Below are positions 7,183 through 15,466 of a stretch of 64,000 bases of DNA, piece by piece. Where the stretch lies: NCBI GenBank assembly GCA_044221705.1, contig JBGAOR010000007.1:41515-105514 (forward strand), given 5' to 3'. The stretch comes from JAEUHZ01 sp044221705 (GTDB lineage Bacteria > Planctomycetota > UBA1135 > GCA-002686595). The position numbers were made by a program, and so were the translations under genes. The notes below the pieces were generated by a model. It did no database searches, was not told where the DNA came from, and worked only from the letters and a program-made list of their open reading frames with translations. Numbering within the stretch: the first letter of the stretch is position 1; the number at the start of each line of letters is the position of its first letter.

Positions 7183-8369
7183 GCGGCACGGGCCGTTTCG
7201 GCGCGTTCGGTGGCCAATTCGCGCCCGAGACGCTGATGGCGCCGCTACAGCGGCTCGAGGCGGCGTGGGAGGTCGCGCGCACGGACCGCGCGTTCCAGGA
7301 GGAGCTCGCGCGCCTCTTGCACACGTTCGCGGGCCGGCCGACGCCGCTGCACTTCGCCGCGAACCTGTCGCGCGAGCTCGGGCTCGAGCTGTGGCTCAAG
7401 CGCGAGGACCTGCTGCACACCGGCGCGCACAAGATCAACAACGCGATCGGCCAGTGCCTGCTCGCGCGGCGGATGGGGAAGCGCCGCATCGTCGCCGAGA
7501 CCGGCGCCGGACAGCACGGCGTCGCGACGGCCGCGGCCTGCGCGCAGCTCGGGCTCGAGTGCGTCGTCTACATGGGCGACGTCGACGCCGAGCGCCAGAA
7601 GCCGAACGTGCTGCGCATGGGCCTGCTCGGCGCGCGCGTCGAGCGCGTGCACACGGGACAGAAGACGCTGAAGGACGCGGTGAACGCCGCGATGCGCGAC
7701 TGGGCGGCGGATCCGAACGGCACGCACTACTGCCTGGGCAGCGCGCTCGGCCCGCATCCGTTCCCGTCGATCGTCGCCGGCTTCCACGAGGTCATCGGCC
7801 GCGAGGCGCGCGAGCAGTTCCGCGGCACCGTCGTGACCGGCGCGGATCGCCTGCCCGACGTCGTCGTCGCCTGCGTGGGCGGCGGCAGCAACGCGATCGG
7901 CATCTTCCGCGCGTTCCTCGATCATCCGGCGGTCGAGCTCGTCGGCGTCGAAGCCGGCGGCGCAGGCGTCGACACCGGTCGTCACGCGGCGCGATTCGCG
8001 GGCGGATCGCCGGGCGTGCTGCACGGCACGCGCACGTACCTGCTGCAGGACGAGGAAGGCCAGATCCGTCCGACGCACAGCATCTCGGCCGGGCTCGACT
8101 ACCCGGCCGTCGGGCCCGAGCACGCGGCGCTCTACGACGCGGGTCGCGCGCGCTACGTGTCGGCGACGGACGCGGACGCGCTGGCCGGGTTCGCGCGCCT
8201 CGCGCGGTCCGAGGGCATCCTGCCCGCGCTCGAGAGCGCGCACGCGATCGGCTGGATCCTGCGCGAGTCCGCGGCGCTGCGCGGGAAGCGCGTGATCGCC
8301 AACCTGTCGGGCCGCGGCGACAAGGACCTCGACACGATCCTGCGCGTGCAAGGCGGAGTCGCGTCGTGA
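7179..8369 (+). CDS. trpB: tryptophan synthase beta chain
   Basis: TrpB condenses indole with serine using PLP. The 396 residues start with the family-typical GRFGAFGGQFAPETLM. Lys85 in GAHKINNAIGQ is the Schiff-base lysine. ETGAGQHG, YMGDVDAERQKPN, the glycine-rich phosphate loop CVGGGSNAIG, GILPALESAHA and LSGRGDKD are all intact. It is the canonical TrpB1 form, consistent with its pairing with TrpA. The ATG at 7179 overlaps the trpF stop, and its stop overlaps the GTG start of trpA. Confidence 0.97.
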   Translation: MSGTGRFGAFGGQFAPETLMAPLQRLEAAWEVARTDRAFQEELARLLHTFAGRPTPLHFAANLSRELGLELWLKREDLLHTGAHKINNAIGQCLLARRMGKRRIVAETGAGQHGVATAAACAQLGLECVVYMGDVDAERQKPNVLRMGLLGARVERVHTGQKTLKDAVNAAMRDWAADPNGTHYCLGSALGPHPFPSIVAGFHEVIGREAREQFRGTVVTGADRLPDVVVACVGGGSNAIGIFRAFLDHPAVELVGVEAGGAGVDTGRHAARFAGGSPGVLHGTRTYLLQDEEGQIRPTHSISAGLDYPAVGPEHAALYDAGRARYVSATDADALAGFARLARSEGILPALESAHAIGWILRESAALRGKRVIANLSGRGDKDLDTILRVQGGVAS

Positions 8370-9195
8370 ACGCGCCGCACCGTCTCGTCGCTCGGCTCGC
8401 GGCCGAGAAGCGCGCGGGCCGGCGCGGCGTCGCGCCGTTCCTCACGGCCGGCGACGGCGGGCTCGAGCGCACGCTGGCGTGCCTGCGCGCGCTCGACCGC
8501 GCCGGCGCGGCGTGCGCCGAGCTGGGCCTGCCCTTCAGCGACCCGATCGCCGACGGTCCGGTGTTGCAGGCGGCCGCCGACCGCGCGCTGGCCGCGGGGA
8601 CGACCTTCGCCGGCGTGCTCGCGCTGCTGCGCGCGTTCCGCGCCGGTGACGCGGCGCATCCGGCGAGCGACTTGCCCGTCGCGATCATGTCGTACGTGAA
8701 CCCGCTCCTCGTGCGCGGCCTCGAGCGATCGGCGCGCGAGCTTGCCTCCGCGGGCGCCGACGCGTGGCTCGTGCCCGACGTTCCACTCGAGGAGAGCGAC
8801 GAACTGCGCGCGGCCGGCGACGCCGCCGGTCTCGCCACGATCGCCTTCGTCTCCCCCACGACGGACGCAGCGCGTCTCGCGCGGGCCGCGCGCGCGTCGA
8901 GCGGATTCCTCTACGCCATCGGTCGCTTCGGCGTGACGGGCACGGCCACCGACCTCGACGACGAGGCGCAGACGTTCCTGGCGCGCGCGCGCGACGCCTG
9001 CGGCGATCTGCCGCTGGCCGTGGGCTTCGGCATCGACACGGCGGCTAGGTGCGCGCCGCGGTGCGCCACGCCGACCTCGCGATCGTGGGCAGCGCGCTCG
9101 TCGAACACGTCCACCGCGCCGGCGGCGACGCGCGCACCGCCGCCGACGCCGCCGAGCGCTTCGTCCGCGACCTGCGCCAAGGACTCGCACCATGA
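8366..9195 (+). CDS. trpA: tryptophan synthase alpha chain, frameshifted near its 3' end
   Basis: TrpA cleaves indole-3-glycerol phosphate and channels indole to TrpB. The N-terminal part is intact: ELGLPFSDPIADGP (catalytic Glu and Asp), MSYVNPLL, LVPDVPLEES, IGRFGVTGTATDL and LPLAVGFGID. Near 9044-9049 the frame is lost by what behaves as one missing base. The phosphate-site segment AIVGSALVEHV and the stop at 9193-9195 are in another frame. If corrected, the product has about 276 residues, normal for TrpA. Uncorrected, the reading frame stays open through the next gene into the DAHP synthase frame and ends at 10444. The start is a GTG overlapping the trpB stop; the end overlaps the next ATG. 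Confidence 0.85.
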
Positions 9196-9425
9196 TCCCG
9201 GCCCTGCGTCACCAACTGCGCCACCTCGACGGCGCGATCCTCGCGCTGCTCGACGAGCGCGCGCGCCTGCTCGTCCAGACCTCGGCCGCCGATCCGCTGC
9301 GGCGCGCGGCGGTGGACGACATCCTGCGCCGCCACAGCGGCCCGTTCCCCGCGGACGGCGTCACCGACGTGTTCGCCGCGATCGACCGCCACTGCGCCGC
9401 GTTCTCGCTCGAGGAGCGGCCGTGA
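9192..9425 (+). CDS. small AroQ-type chorismate mutase-like protein
   Basis: This 77-residue protein starts with LRHQLRHLDGAILALLDERARLL, the first-helix pattern of AroQ chorismate mutases. Arg6 and Arg23/Arg25 fall near the substrate-binding arginines. The active-site lysine expected in the following loop and the Glu in the middle helix are not seen, and the protein is short. It lies between trpA and a type I-beta DAHP synthase, with overlaps on both sides (ATGA and GTGA). AroQ domains are often fused to this DAHP synthase type and act as allosteric sensors, so a regulatory or weakly active partner is a reasonable inference. Catalysis is uncertain. Confidence 0.6.
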   Translation: MIPALRHQLRHLDGAILALLDERARLLVQTSAADPLRRAAVDDILRRHSGPFPADGVTDVFAAIDRHCAAFSLEERP

Positions 9426-10444
9426 TCGTCCGACTCGCCCACGGCACGACCGAGGTGGCCGTGCGCGAGCTGCAGGAATCGCTCGAACGCGAAGGCCTGC
9501 GCGTGCTGCGCTCGCGCGAGCGTTCGCGGCCGATCCTGGCGCTCGCCGGCGCGCTGCCGAAGGGCCTGGTCGATGCGCTCTCGAAGCGCGCCGGCGTCGA
9601 GGACGTCACGAAGCCCATGGGCGAATTGCTGCTCGTCGCACGCTCGATGCGCGAACGCCCCAGCGTCGTCGACGTCGGATCCGTGAAGGTCGGCGGCGGC
9701 GCGGTCGTCGTGATCGCCGGCCCGTGCAGCGTCGAAGGCCGCGAGCACGTGCTGTCCGTCGCGCGCCAGGTGAAGGCCGCCGGCGCTCACCTCCTGCGCG
9801 GCGGCGCGTTCAAGCCGCGCACGAGCCCGTACCAGTTCCAGGGCTTCGGCGTCGAGGGCCTGCGACAGCTCAAGGACGCCGGCCTCGCGACGGGTCTGCC
9901 CGTCGTGAGCGAGATCATGGACGCGGCCGACCTGCCGGCGTTCGTCGCGCACGACATCGACTGCCTGCAGGTCGGCGCGCGCAACATGCAGAACTTCAGC
10001 CTGCTGAAGGCGATTGCGCGCGCCGGTCGGCCGGTGCTCCTGAAGCGCGGACTGGCCGCGACGGTCGAGGAGTGGCTCTCCGCGGCCGAGTACCTGGCCG
10101 AGGGCGGCTGCGAGCGGATCCTCCTGTGCGAGCGCGGCATCCGCACGTACGAGAAGGCCACGCGCAACACGCTCGACCTCACGGTGCTGCCGTTGATGCG
10201 CGAGTGGACGCACCTGCCGATCCTCGTGGATCCCGCGCACGCCGCCGGGATCGCGCGCATCATCCCGCCGCTCTCCCGCGCCGCGATCGCGGCCGGCGCG
10301 GACGGCGTCGCTGTCGAAGTGCACGAGAACCCAGCCGCGGCGCGCAGCGACGGTCCGCAGGCGCTCCTGCCGGCGGAGTTCGTGAACCTGGTGGCCGAGT
10401 CGCGCGTGATGGCGGCGGCGACGGGGCGGTCGTTGCACGCTTGA
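9422..10444 (+). CDS. aroF: 3-deoxy-7-phosphoheptulonate (DAHP) synthase, type I-beta
   Basis: The enzyme joins phosphoenolpyruvate and erythrose-4-phosphate, the first step of the shikimate pathway. It has 340 residues. An N-terminal ferredoxin-like domain (about 1-70, MIVRLAHGTTEVAVRELQ onward) resembles the regulatory domain of Thermotoga-type enzymes. The catalytic barrel carries GPCSVE, KPRTSPYQFQG, VSEIMD, LQVGARNMQNF, VLLKRG, CERGIRTYEKATRNTLD, DPAHAAG and EVHENP with DGPQAL. It starts with GTG overlapping the stop of the preceding small gene. Placed last in the trp operon, it would raise chorismate supply when tryptophan is low. Confidence 0.93.
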   Translation: MIVRLAHGTTEVAVRELQESLEREGLRVLRSRERSRPILALAGALPKGLVDALSKRAGVEDVTKPMGELLLVARSMRERPSVVDVGSVKVGGGAVVVIAGPCSVEGREHVLSVARQVKAAGAHLLRGGAFKPRTSPYQFQGFGVEGLRQLKDAGLATGLPVVSEIMDAADLPAFVAHDIDCLQVGARNMQNFSLLKAIARAGRPVLLKRGLAATVEEWLSAAEYLAEGGCERILLCERGIRTYEKATRNTLDLTVLPLMREWTHLPILVDPAHAAGIARIIPPLSRAAIAAGADGVAVEVHENPAAARSDGPQALLPAEFVNLVAESRVMAAATGRSLHA

Positions 10445-10502
10445 GAGGACGGGAAGGTGCCGCGCTTGCGGCGGGACACGCGGATCGGTTCCACTCCGGC
10501 GG

Positions 10503-11432
10503 ATGGCGAATCTCTTCCACCTCGCCGCGCTCGGGACCCTGCTGTGGATGACCGTCGCGTGCGCCGTCAGCGATTCCGCGCCAAAGCCCGCGCCCGTTCT
10601 CGTCGGTGCGCGCGCCCCCGAAGCGCAGCTCGTCGTCGTGAAGCCCGACGCGCGCTTCGGAGGCGCGCGCAGCGGGATCACGTTCTTCCAGAGCGCGGAC
10701 CAACGATTCGAAATGCGCGCACGGCACGACCTGGAGGCGCGCACGATCGAGGTGGACCACCGATTCTTCCCCTCCCCGCCCTCGCGGTCGGAGCAGAAGC
10801 TCCCCGAGACGATCGCGGTTCGCTTCTGGCCGACGTCCGTCGGCCCGGCGGGCAACGGCCGCCTGTGCGTGGCCGGCGTGAGCCCGGAGAACGGCGCGAC
10901 GATCCTCGAGATCTGGCGCTTCGATCCGCCGTTCAAGGACCCGCGCGAACCGCGCGACCCGACACGCTCGTTCACGCCGGGTCACGTGGCCTCGATCGAC
11001 GTCCTCTACGACGCGCGCACGCCGGGGATGGAGACCGCCTACCGCATCCTGGACATGCTGGCAGGCGACGGTTCCGTGCCGCGCCTGCTCGTGCAGTTCG
11101 CGGACAGCCCGAGCCTCTACGAGTTCGACGTCGAGACCGGCGCTTACCGCCTCGTCGCGTCGGCCACGGCGCAGCCGGGTGCGCTGGTCGTGCCGCTTCT
11201 CGCGCAGCCGCTCATGTCGCAGGTGCGGCGACATCGCGACGAGGGGATGCTCTACATCTTCGACGAGTCCCGGCACGACTTCGTCCCGCCCGGCGCCGTC
11301 GAGGACGCGCTCACGATCGCGGTGCTGCGCGACCGCGACCTCGACGCGCGCATCGACGACGCCGAAGTGATGTCGCGGAACCAGTACCGCGCGCGTGGCT
11401 ACCTGGCCCGGGAGGTCTGGATCGACGAGTGA
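10503..11432 (+). CDS. predicted exported or lipoprotein of unknown function
   Basis: The 309 residues begin with a hydrophobic signal sequence (about 1-20) ending in TVACAV, a possible lipobox with Cys20. The mature part has no family I recognise. It is rich in beta-type segments, with phrases such as LYEFDVETGAYRLVASA and IFDESRHDFVPPGAVEDAL. The end (DRDLDARIDDAEV) resembles an acidic, calcium-type loop, but this is weak. It lies between the trp operon and the TrpC-like gene, on the same strand, separated from both by short gaps. No functional link is evident. Confidence 0.7.
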   Translation: MANLFHLAALGTLLWMTVACAVSDSAPKPAPVLVGARAPEAQLVVVKPDARFGGARSGITFFQSADQRFEMRARHDLEARTIEVDHRFFPSPPSRSEQKLPETIAVRFWPTSVGPAGNGRLCVAGVSPENGATILEIWRFDPPFKDPREPRDPTRSFTPGHVASIDVLYDARTPGMETAYRILDMLAGDGSVPRLLVQFADSPSLYEFDVETGAYRLVASATAQPGALVVPLLAQPLMSQVRRHRDEGMLYIFDESRHDFVPPGAVEDALTIAVLRDRDLDARIDDAEVMSRNQYRARGYLAREVWIDE

Positions 11433-11531
11433 CCTGCGGCGGAGCGCGTGCGCCCCGGGACGCGCCTGCACCGGAGCAGGCCACCCGTTACCCTGCGCGC
11501 TCGAACCCCGGACGCGATCGCTCCGCCCCCC

Positions 11532-12365
11532 ATGACCAACGTGACCCTGGACGAGATCGTGGAGTGCGCGCGGAAGCGCTCGGCGGAGCGGCGACAGCGG
11601 ATGCCGCTCGACGAGCTCGCACGGCGCGTCCGTCCGGACCCAGCCCGTCGCGAGCGCTTTCTCGCCCCCCTCACGCGGCCCGATCTGGCGTTCCTCTGCG
11701 CGCTCGAGCGCGCGTCGCCGTCGGGCGGCCGCATGCTCACCGAGGAACCCGGCGGTCGGCCCGACCCCGCGCGCCGCGCCGGTGCACGCTGGCTCGCATT
11801 GGCCGCGGCGATGCGCACCGGCGGAGCCGACGCGCTGGTCGTCGGCACGGACTCGGACCACTACGACGGCGAGCTGGAGGACATCGAAAGCGTCGCGTTC
11901 ACGGAGCTGCCCGTGATGCGCGCCGACTTCCTCGTGGACGAGGGCATGGTGCTCGAGAGCGCGCTGCACGGCGCGCACGCCGTCCAGATCGTCGCCGCGA
12001 TCCTCGACGACGGAGCCCTCGCGCGCCTCACCGCCGCCGCGCGCCGGACCGGGCTCGCGGTGATGATCGAGGTCCACCACGAGCGCGATTTCGAGCGCGC
12101 GCTGCCGCTCGCTCCAGATCTCCTGGGCGTCAATGCGCGCGACCGCCGCACGATGGCGATGGATCCCGGCGCCTTCGAACGACTGCTGCCGCGCGTGCCG
12201 CGGGGGATCCTGCGCGTCGCGCTGTCTGGTCTCACGACCGACGACGACATGCGCCGCGCGCGCGCCGCCGGCGCCGACGTCGCGCTGGCCGGCGGCGCGA
12301 TCATGAAGGCTCCCGATCCCGTCGCCGCGCTGCGCGGCTGGCGCAGCGCGGTGCGCGGGATCTGA
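11532..12365 (+). CDS. TrpC-like protein with replaced catalytic residues
   Basis: The 277-residue protein aligns end to end with the active TrpC at 5703, including the extra segment after SPS. The positions needed for catalysis are changed: Glu57 to Ala and Lys59 to Glu (CALERASPS), Lys134 to Ala131 (MRADFLVDE), and Glu234 to Leu231 (VALSGL). The Glu at 180 and Asn at 201 remain. The phosphate loop VGETLV has become AGGAIM. The frame is open and the fold signature well kept, so it is probably expressed, but an IGPS activity is not expected. The start at 11532 was chosen by alignment with TrpC. Its role is unknown. Confidence 0.88.
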   Translation: MTNVTLDEIVECARKRSAERRQRMPLDELARRVRPDPARRERFLAPLTRPDLAFLCALERASPSGGRMLTEEPGGRPDPARRAGARWLALAAAMRTGGADALVVGTDSDHYDGELEDIESVAFTELPVMRADFLVDEGMVLESALHGAHAVQIVAAILDDGALARLTAAARRTGLAVMIEVHHERDFERALPLAPDLLGVNARDRRTMAMDPGAFERLLPRVPRGILRVALSGLTTDDDMRRARAAGADVALAGGAIMKAPDPVAALRGWRSAVRGI

Positions 12366-12386
12366 CGGGCACGGAGGGTGCTTCGC

Positions 12387-13451
12387 TCAGCCGCGGGCCA
12401 ACACGCGACACGCCTGCGCCTTGATCACGAGGCGCACGTCGCGGCCGCTCGCGAGCGCGAGCTCTTGCACCGCGCCTGGCGTCAGCAGCACGGTCAGCAC
12501 GACGTCGCGACCGACGCGCGCTTCCATCCAGGCGTCCTCGCCGTCGATGCGCACGTCCTCGACGCGCGCCAGAAGGGCGTTGCGCGCCGAGATGCCGGGC
12601 AGCTCGCCCGTCGCGACGAGCACGTCCTCCGCGCGCAGGGCCACGAGCACGTCCAGTCCGGCGACGAGTCCGCGCTCGGCGACGGCGAGCTCGACGCCCG
12701 GGGCGAGCTCGACGTGCGACTCGCGACCCACGACGACGCGGCCGCGCAGGATGTTCTCGAACGTGCCCGCGCCGCGCGCCGCGGCCAGCACGACGCGGCG
12801 CGCGGGGCCGTGCTCGACGACGCGGCCGGCTTCGAGGCGCACGCACTCCGCGCACAGGGCCAGGATCTCGGTCGGGTCGTGCGACACGACCACGAGCGGT
12901 ACGTCGAAGGCCTCGCGCACGCGCGCGAGGTACGAGAGGAGCCGCCGGCGCAGCGCCAGGTCGAGCGCGGCGAGCGGTTCGTCGAGCAGGAGAACCGACG
13001 GTCCGCTCGCGAGCGCGCGCGCCAACGCGACGCGCTGACGCTCGCCGCCCGACAGCGTGCTCGGCCGGCGCTCGAGCAACGGACCGAGCTCGAGCACGTC
13101 GATCGCGCGGCGCAGGACGGCCTCGTCCGCCGCGGCGCCGGCGCGCTCGGAGCCGGCGCGCAGGTTCCGCGCCACCGTCCAGTGGGGGAAGAGCAGCAGG
13201 TCCTGCGGCACGTACCCCACGCGGCGCCGCCCCGCGGGCACGTCGACGCGCGCGCCGGCGTCGAACCACGTCGCCCCGTCGACGACGACGCGACCGCGGC
13301 CGGGCTTGCGCCAGCCGGCGAGGACCTCGACGAGGCTCGTCTTGCCCGAGCCCGACGGACCGAAGATTCCGAGCGCGCGCGCGGCGCTCTCGAAGCGCGC
13401 GGCGAGCTCGAAGCTCCCCTGTCGCAGGCCGACGTCGACCTCGAGCTTCAT
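12387..13451 (-). CDS. modC: molybdate ABC transporter ATP-binding protein with TOBE domain
   Basis: The 354-residue ATPase drives molybdate import. Walker A GPSGSGKT is at 31-38, VPQD marks the Q-loop, the signature LSGGERQR is at 133-140, Walker B VLLLDEP at 153-159, and the switch His lies in VVVSHDP. The C-terminal part (about 285-354) is a TOBE/Mop domain that binds oxyanion. The start overlaps the modB stop in ATGA. It is the last gene of the minus-strand mod operon and converges on the TrpC-like gene. Confidence 0.93.
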   Translation of the reverse strand: MKLEVDVGLRQGSFELAARFESAARALGIFGPSGSGKTSLVEVLAGWRKPGRGRVVVDGATWFDAGARVDVPAGRRRVGYVPQDLLLFPHWTVARNLRAGSERAGAAADEAVLRRAIDVLELGPLLERRPSTLSGGERQRVALARALASGPSVLLLDEPLAALDLALRRRLLSYLARVREAFDVPLVVVSHDPTEILALCAECVRLEAGRVVEHGPARRVVLAAARGAGTFENILRGRVVVGRESHVELAPGVELAVAERGLVAGLDVLVALRAEDVLVATGELPGISARNALLARVEDVRIDGEDAWMEARVGRDVVLTVLLTPGAVQELALASGRDVRLVIKAQACRVLARG

Positions 13452-14122
13452 GCAGGCTGGCGCGGCCTCCCGAGCCGCTCCACGGTCCACATGACGAGGA
13501 ACGCCAGCACGCACGCGACGCCGACGAGCGTGAGCGCGCCGCGCTCGTCGCCCAGCTGGATCTCGTCGAAGATCGCGAGGGCCAGCGTCTGCGTCCGTCC
13601 CGGGATGTTGCCGGCGACGATCACCGTGGCGCCGAACTCCCCCAGCGCGCGGCCGAAAGCCAGCGCCAGTGCCGCGAGCAGCCCGCGTCCCGCGAGCGGC
13701 ACCGTCACGCGCGCGAACACGGAGAGCGGCGACATCCCGAGCGAGCGCCCCATGCGCTCGAGCCGCGGATCGACGACCTCGAACGCGGCGCGCGCGCTGC
13801 GCGCGGCGAGCGGGAACGCGACGACCGCGCTGGCGACGACGGCGCCGCGCCACGTGAACAGGATCCCCGGATCGAAGCCCAGGTTGCGCTCGCCGAGGAT
13901 CCCCGCGCGCCCGAACGCGACGAGCAGCAGGTATCCGATCGCCGTGGGCGGCAGGACCAGCGGCAGCGCGACGAGCGTCTCGATGATCGACTTGCCCGCG
14001 AACTTGTGCCGCGCGAGCAGCCACCCGGCCGCCAGCGCGAACGGCGCCACGAGCGCTGTCGCGAGCAGCGCGACGCGCAGCGTGACCGCGAGCGCGCTCG
14101 CGAGCTTGGGCTCGAACTCCAT
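13448..14122 (-). CDS. modB: molybdate ABC transporter permease
   Basis: The 224-residue inner-membrane protein has about five hydrophobic segments. The cytoplasmic coupling loop is seen in GRALGEFGATVIVAGNIPGRTQTLALAIFD, cited here only by its core GEFGATVIVAGNIPG, which is diagnostic for ModB-type permeases. LPLVLPPTAIGYLLL is also typical. It lies two bases after modA and overlaps modC. Confidence 0.94.
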   Translation of the reverse strand: MEFEPKLASALAVTLRVALLATALVAPFALAAGWLLARHKFAGKSIIETLVALPLVLPPTAIGYLLLVAFGRAGILGERNLGFDPGILFTWRGAVVASAVVAFPLAARSARAAFEVVDPRLERMGRSLGMSPLSVFARVTVPLAGRGLLAALALAFGRALGEFGATVIVAGNIPGRTQTLALAIFDEIQLGDERGALTLVGVACVLAFLVMWTVERLGRPRQPA

Positions 14123-14124
14123 CC

Positions 14125-14928
14125 TCAGCCCGAGGACGGGAGGACGACGAAGCCGTAGCGCTCGAAGACCGCGCGCGCTCTGGGGGACGACAGGTAGCGG
14201 ACGAACGCGCCGCCCAGGTCCGTCGCCGAACCGCCCTTTACCACCGCGGCGGGGTAGCGGATGACCGGCCCCTCGGCCTCGGGCACCGCGTACACGGCGC
14301 GCACGCGCTTCGAGCGCGCGGCGTCGGTCGCGTACACGATGCCCGCGCCGCAACCGCCCGACTCGACCGCCGCGAGCGCCGCGCGGACGTCGACGCCGGG
14401 CACGACGCGATCCGCGATGCGGTCGTAGGCGCCGATCGAGCTCAGCCAGGCCTTCGCATAGCGGCCGGCCGGCACCGTCTCCGTGTTCGCGAGCGACCAG
14501 CGTGCGATCCGCGCGTCGGCCAGCTGATCCCGCGCGAACGCGCCGTTGAAAGCGCCCGAGGCGCCATCGACCGGCTCGACGACGACCAGCCGGTTCGCGA
14601 GCAGGTCCAGCCGCGACGACGGATCGATGCGCGACGCGGCCGCGACGCGGTCCATCTCCTTCTCGTCGGCCGAGAGGAACGCGTCCGCGCGGTCCGCGGC
14701 CACGATCTGCTTCGAGAGGTCGCCCGAGGATCCGAACGCGAAGACGACCTTCGCGCCGTGGGCCGCTTCGAACGCCGGCGCGAGTTCCTGCAGCGCGTCG
14801 CGCAGGCTCGTGGCGGCGAACACGGCGACCTCGCGCCGCGCCGCGGCCGATGCGGCACCCGCAGGGGCGGACTCCGTGCACGACGCCAGGGACAGCGCGA
14901 CCAGGATGGACGCCAGGAGCTTCGACAT
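14125..14928 (-). CDS. modA: molybdate-binding lipoprotein
   Basis: This is the extracytoplasmic substrate-binding protein of the ABC importer, 267 residues. A signal peptide ends in the lipobox LASC with Cys17. The mature protein has the family pattern VFAATSLRDALQELAPAFE, FAFGSSGDLSKQI and ADAFLSADEKEMDR, and later GIVYATDA. Several of these Ser/Asp positions bind the oxyanion in known ModA proteins. It starts three bases after the XRE-TOBE regulator gene and is followed by modB. Confidence 0.93.
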   Translation of the reverse strand: MSKLLASILVALSLASCTESAPAGAASAAARREVAVFAATSLRDALQELAPAFEAAHGAKVVFAFGSSGDLSKQIVAADRADAFLSADEKEMDRVAAASRIDPSSRLDLLANRLVVVEPVDGASGAFNGAFARDQLADARIARWSLANTETVPAGRYAKAWLSSIGAYDRIADRVVPGVDVRAALAAVESGGCGAGIVYATDAARSKRVRAVYAVPEAEGPVIRYPAAVVKGGSATDLGGAFVRYLSSPRARAVFERYGFVVLPSSG

Positions 14929-14931
14929 GCC

Positions 14932-15414
14932 TCACCCACCTCCGCTGGCGAGCAGGACGTCGGTCGCCTTCACGATGGCGGTCGCCCGCACGCCGATCGC
15001 GAGGCCCAGGCGATCCACGGAATCGGTGGTGATCACGGAACCCATCCGCACGCCCGGCGCGACCTCGACGACGACCTTCGTCACGACGTCGCCGCGCACG
15101 AGCTCGACCACGCGGCCGGCGAAGCTGTTCGTGGCGCTGAGCGCGCCCAGGTCGATCTCCGGCCGTTTCTCGGCGTGCGCCAGCAGGTCCGCGAGGAATC
15201 GCACCGTGTCCGGCCGTTTCCCGCGCGCCGGCGCGCGGATCCCGCGCTCGGCCGCGGCGGTGAACGACTTCAAGAGGCGCTTCTGGTGCGCGGCCGGCTG
15301 CAGCTTGCCGCGCTCCCACTTGCTGACGGTCATGGCATGGACGCCGAGCAGCTCGGCCAGCTCGCCCTGGCTCAGACCCAGGCGCGCGCGCAGTTCCTTG
15401 AGGTCGAGGGCCAT
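14932..15414 (-). CDS. XRE-family helix-turn-helix regulator with TOBE (molybdate-binding) domain
   Basis: The first 60 residues are an XRE-type helix-turn-helix (LRARLGLSQGELAELLGVHAMTVSKWERG). Residues about 90-155 form a TOBE/Mop domain (GALSATNSFAGRVVELVRG, then VVVEVAPGVRMGSVIT and VGVRATAIVKATDVLLA-like ends). ModE, the usual molybdate regulator, combines a winged helix with TOBE domains. Here the DNA-binding part is of a different family. It is the first gene of the mod operon, so molybdate-responsive control of modABC and of itself is a sound inference. Confidence 0.88.
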   Translation of the reverse strand: MALDLKELRARLGLSQGELAELLGVHAMTVSKWERGKLQPAAHQKRLLKSFTAAAERGIRAPARGKRPDTVRFLADLLAHAEKRPEIDLGALSATNSFAGRVVELVRGDVVTKVVVEVAPGVRMGSVITTDSVDRLGLAIGVRATAIVKATDVLLASGGG

Positions 15415-15466
15415 GCGAGCCGGAGCTTACCCGACTAAGCCTGGCTTGGCGAGCTACCCTGAGCGC
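15415..15466. promoter_or_regulatory. divergent intergenic region with candidate operator
   Basis: Only 52 bases separate the mod operon regulator from the gene on the plus strand. They contain the inverted repeat AAGCC-T-GGCTT at 15437-15447, flanked by direct repeats GAGCTTACC and GAGCTACC at about 15424 and 15452. This is a natural site for autoregulation by the XRE-TOBE protein, but no binding consensus is known to me. Confidence 0.35.

Noticed and set aside
9040..9050. Programmed frameshift in trpA
   Set aside because: A minus-one shift leads directly to TAG at 9046-9048 and no slippery heptamer is seen; a lost base is simpler.
10445..10502. Intrinsic terminator after the trp operon
   Set aside because: Only a weak GCGC-type stem and no T run are visible.
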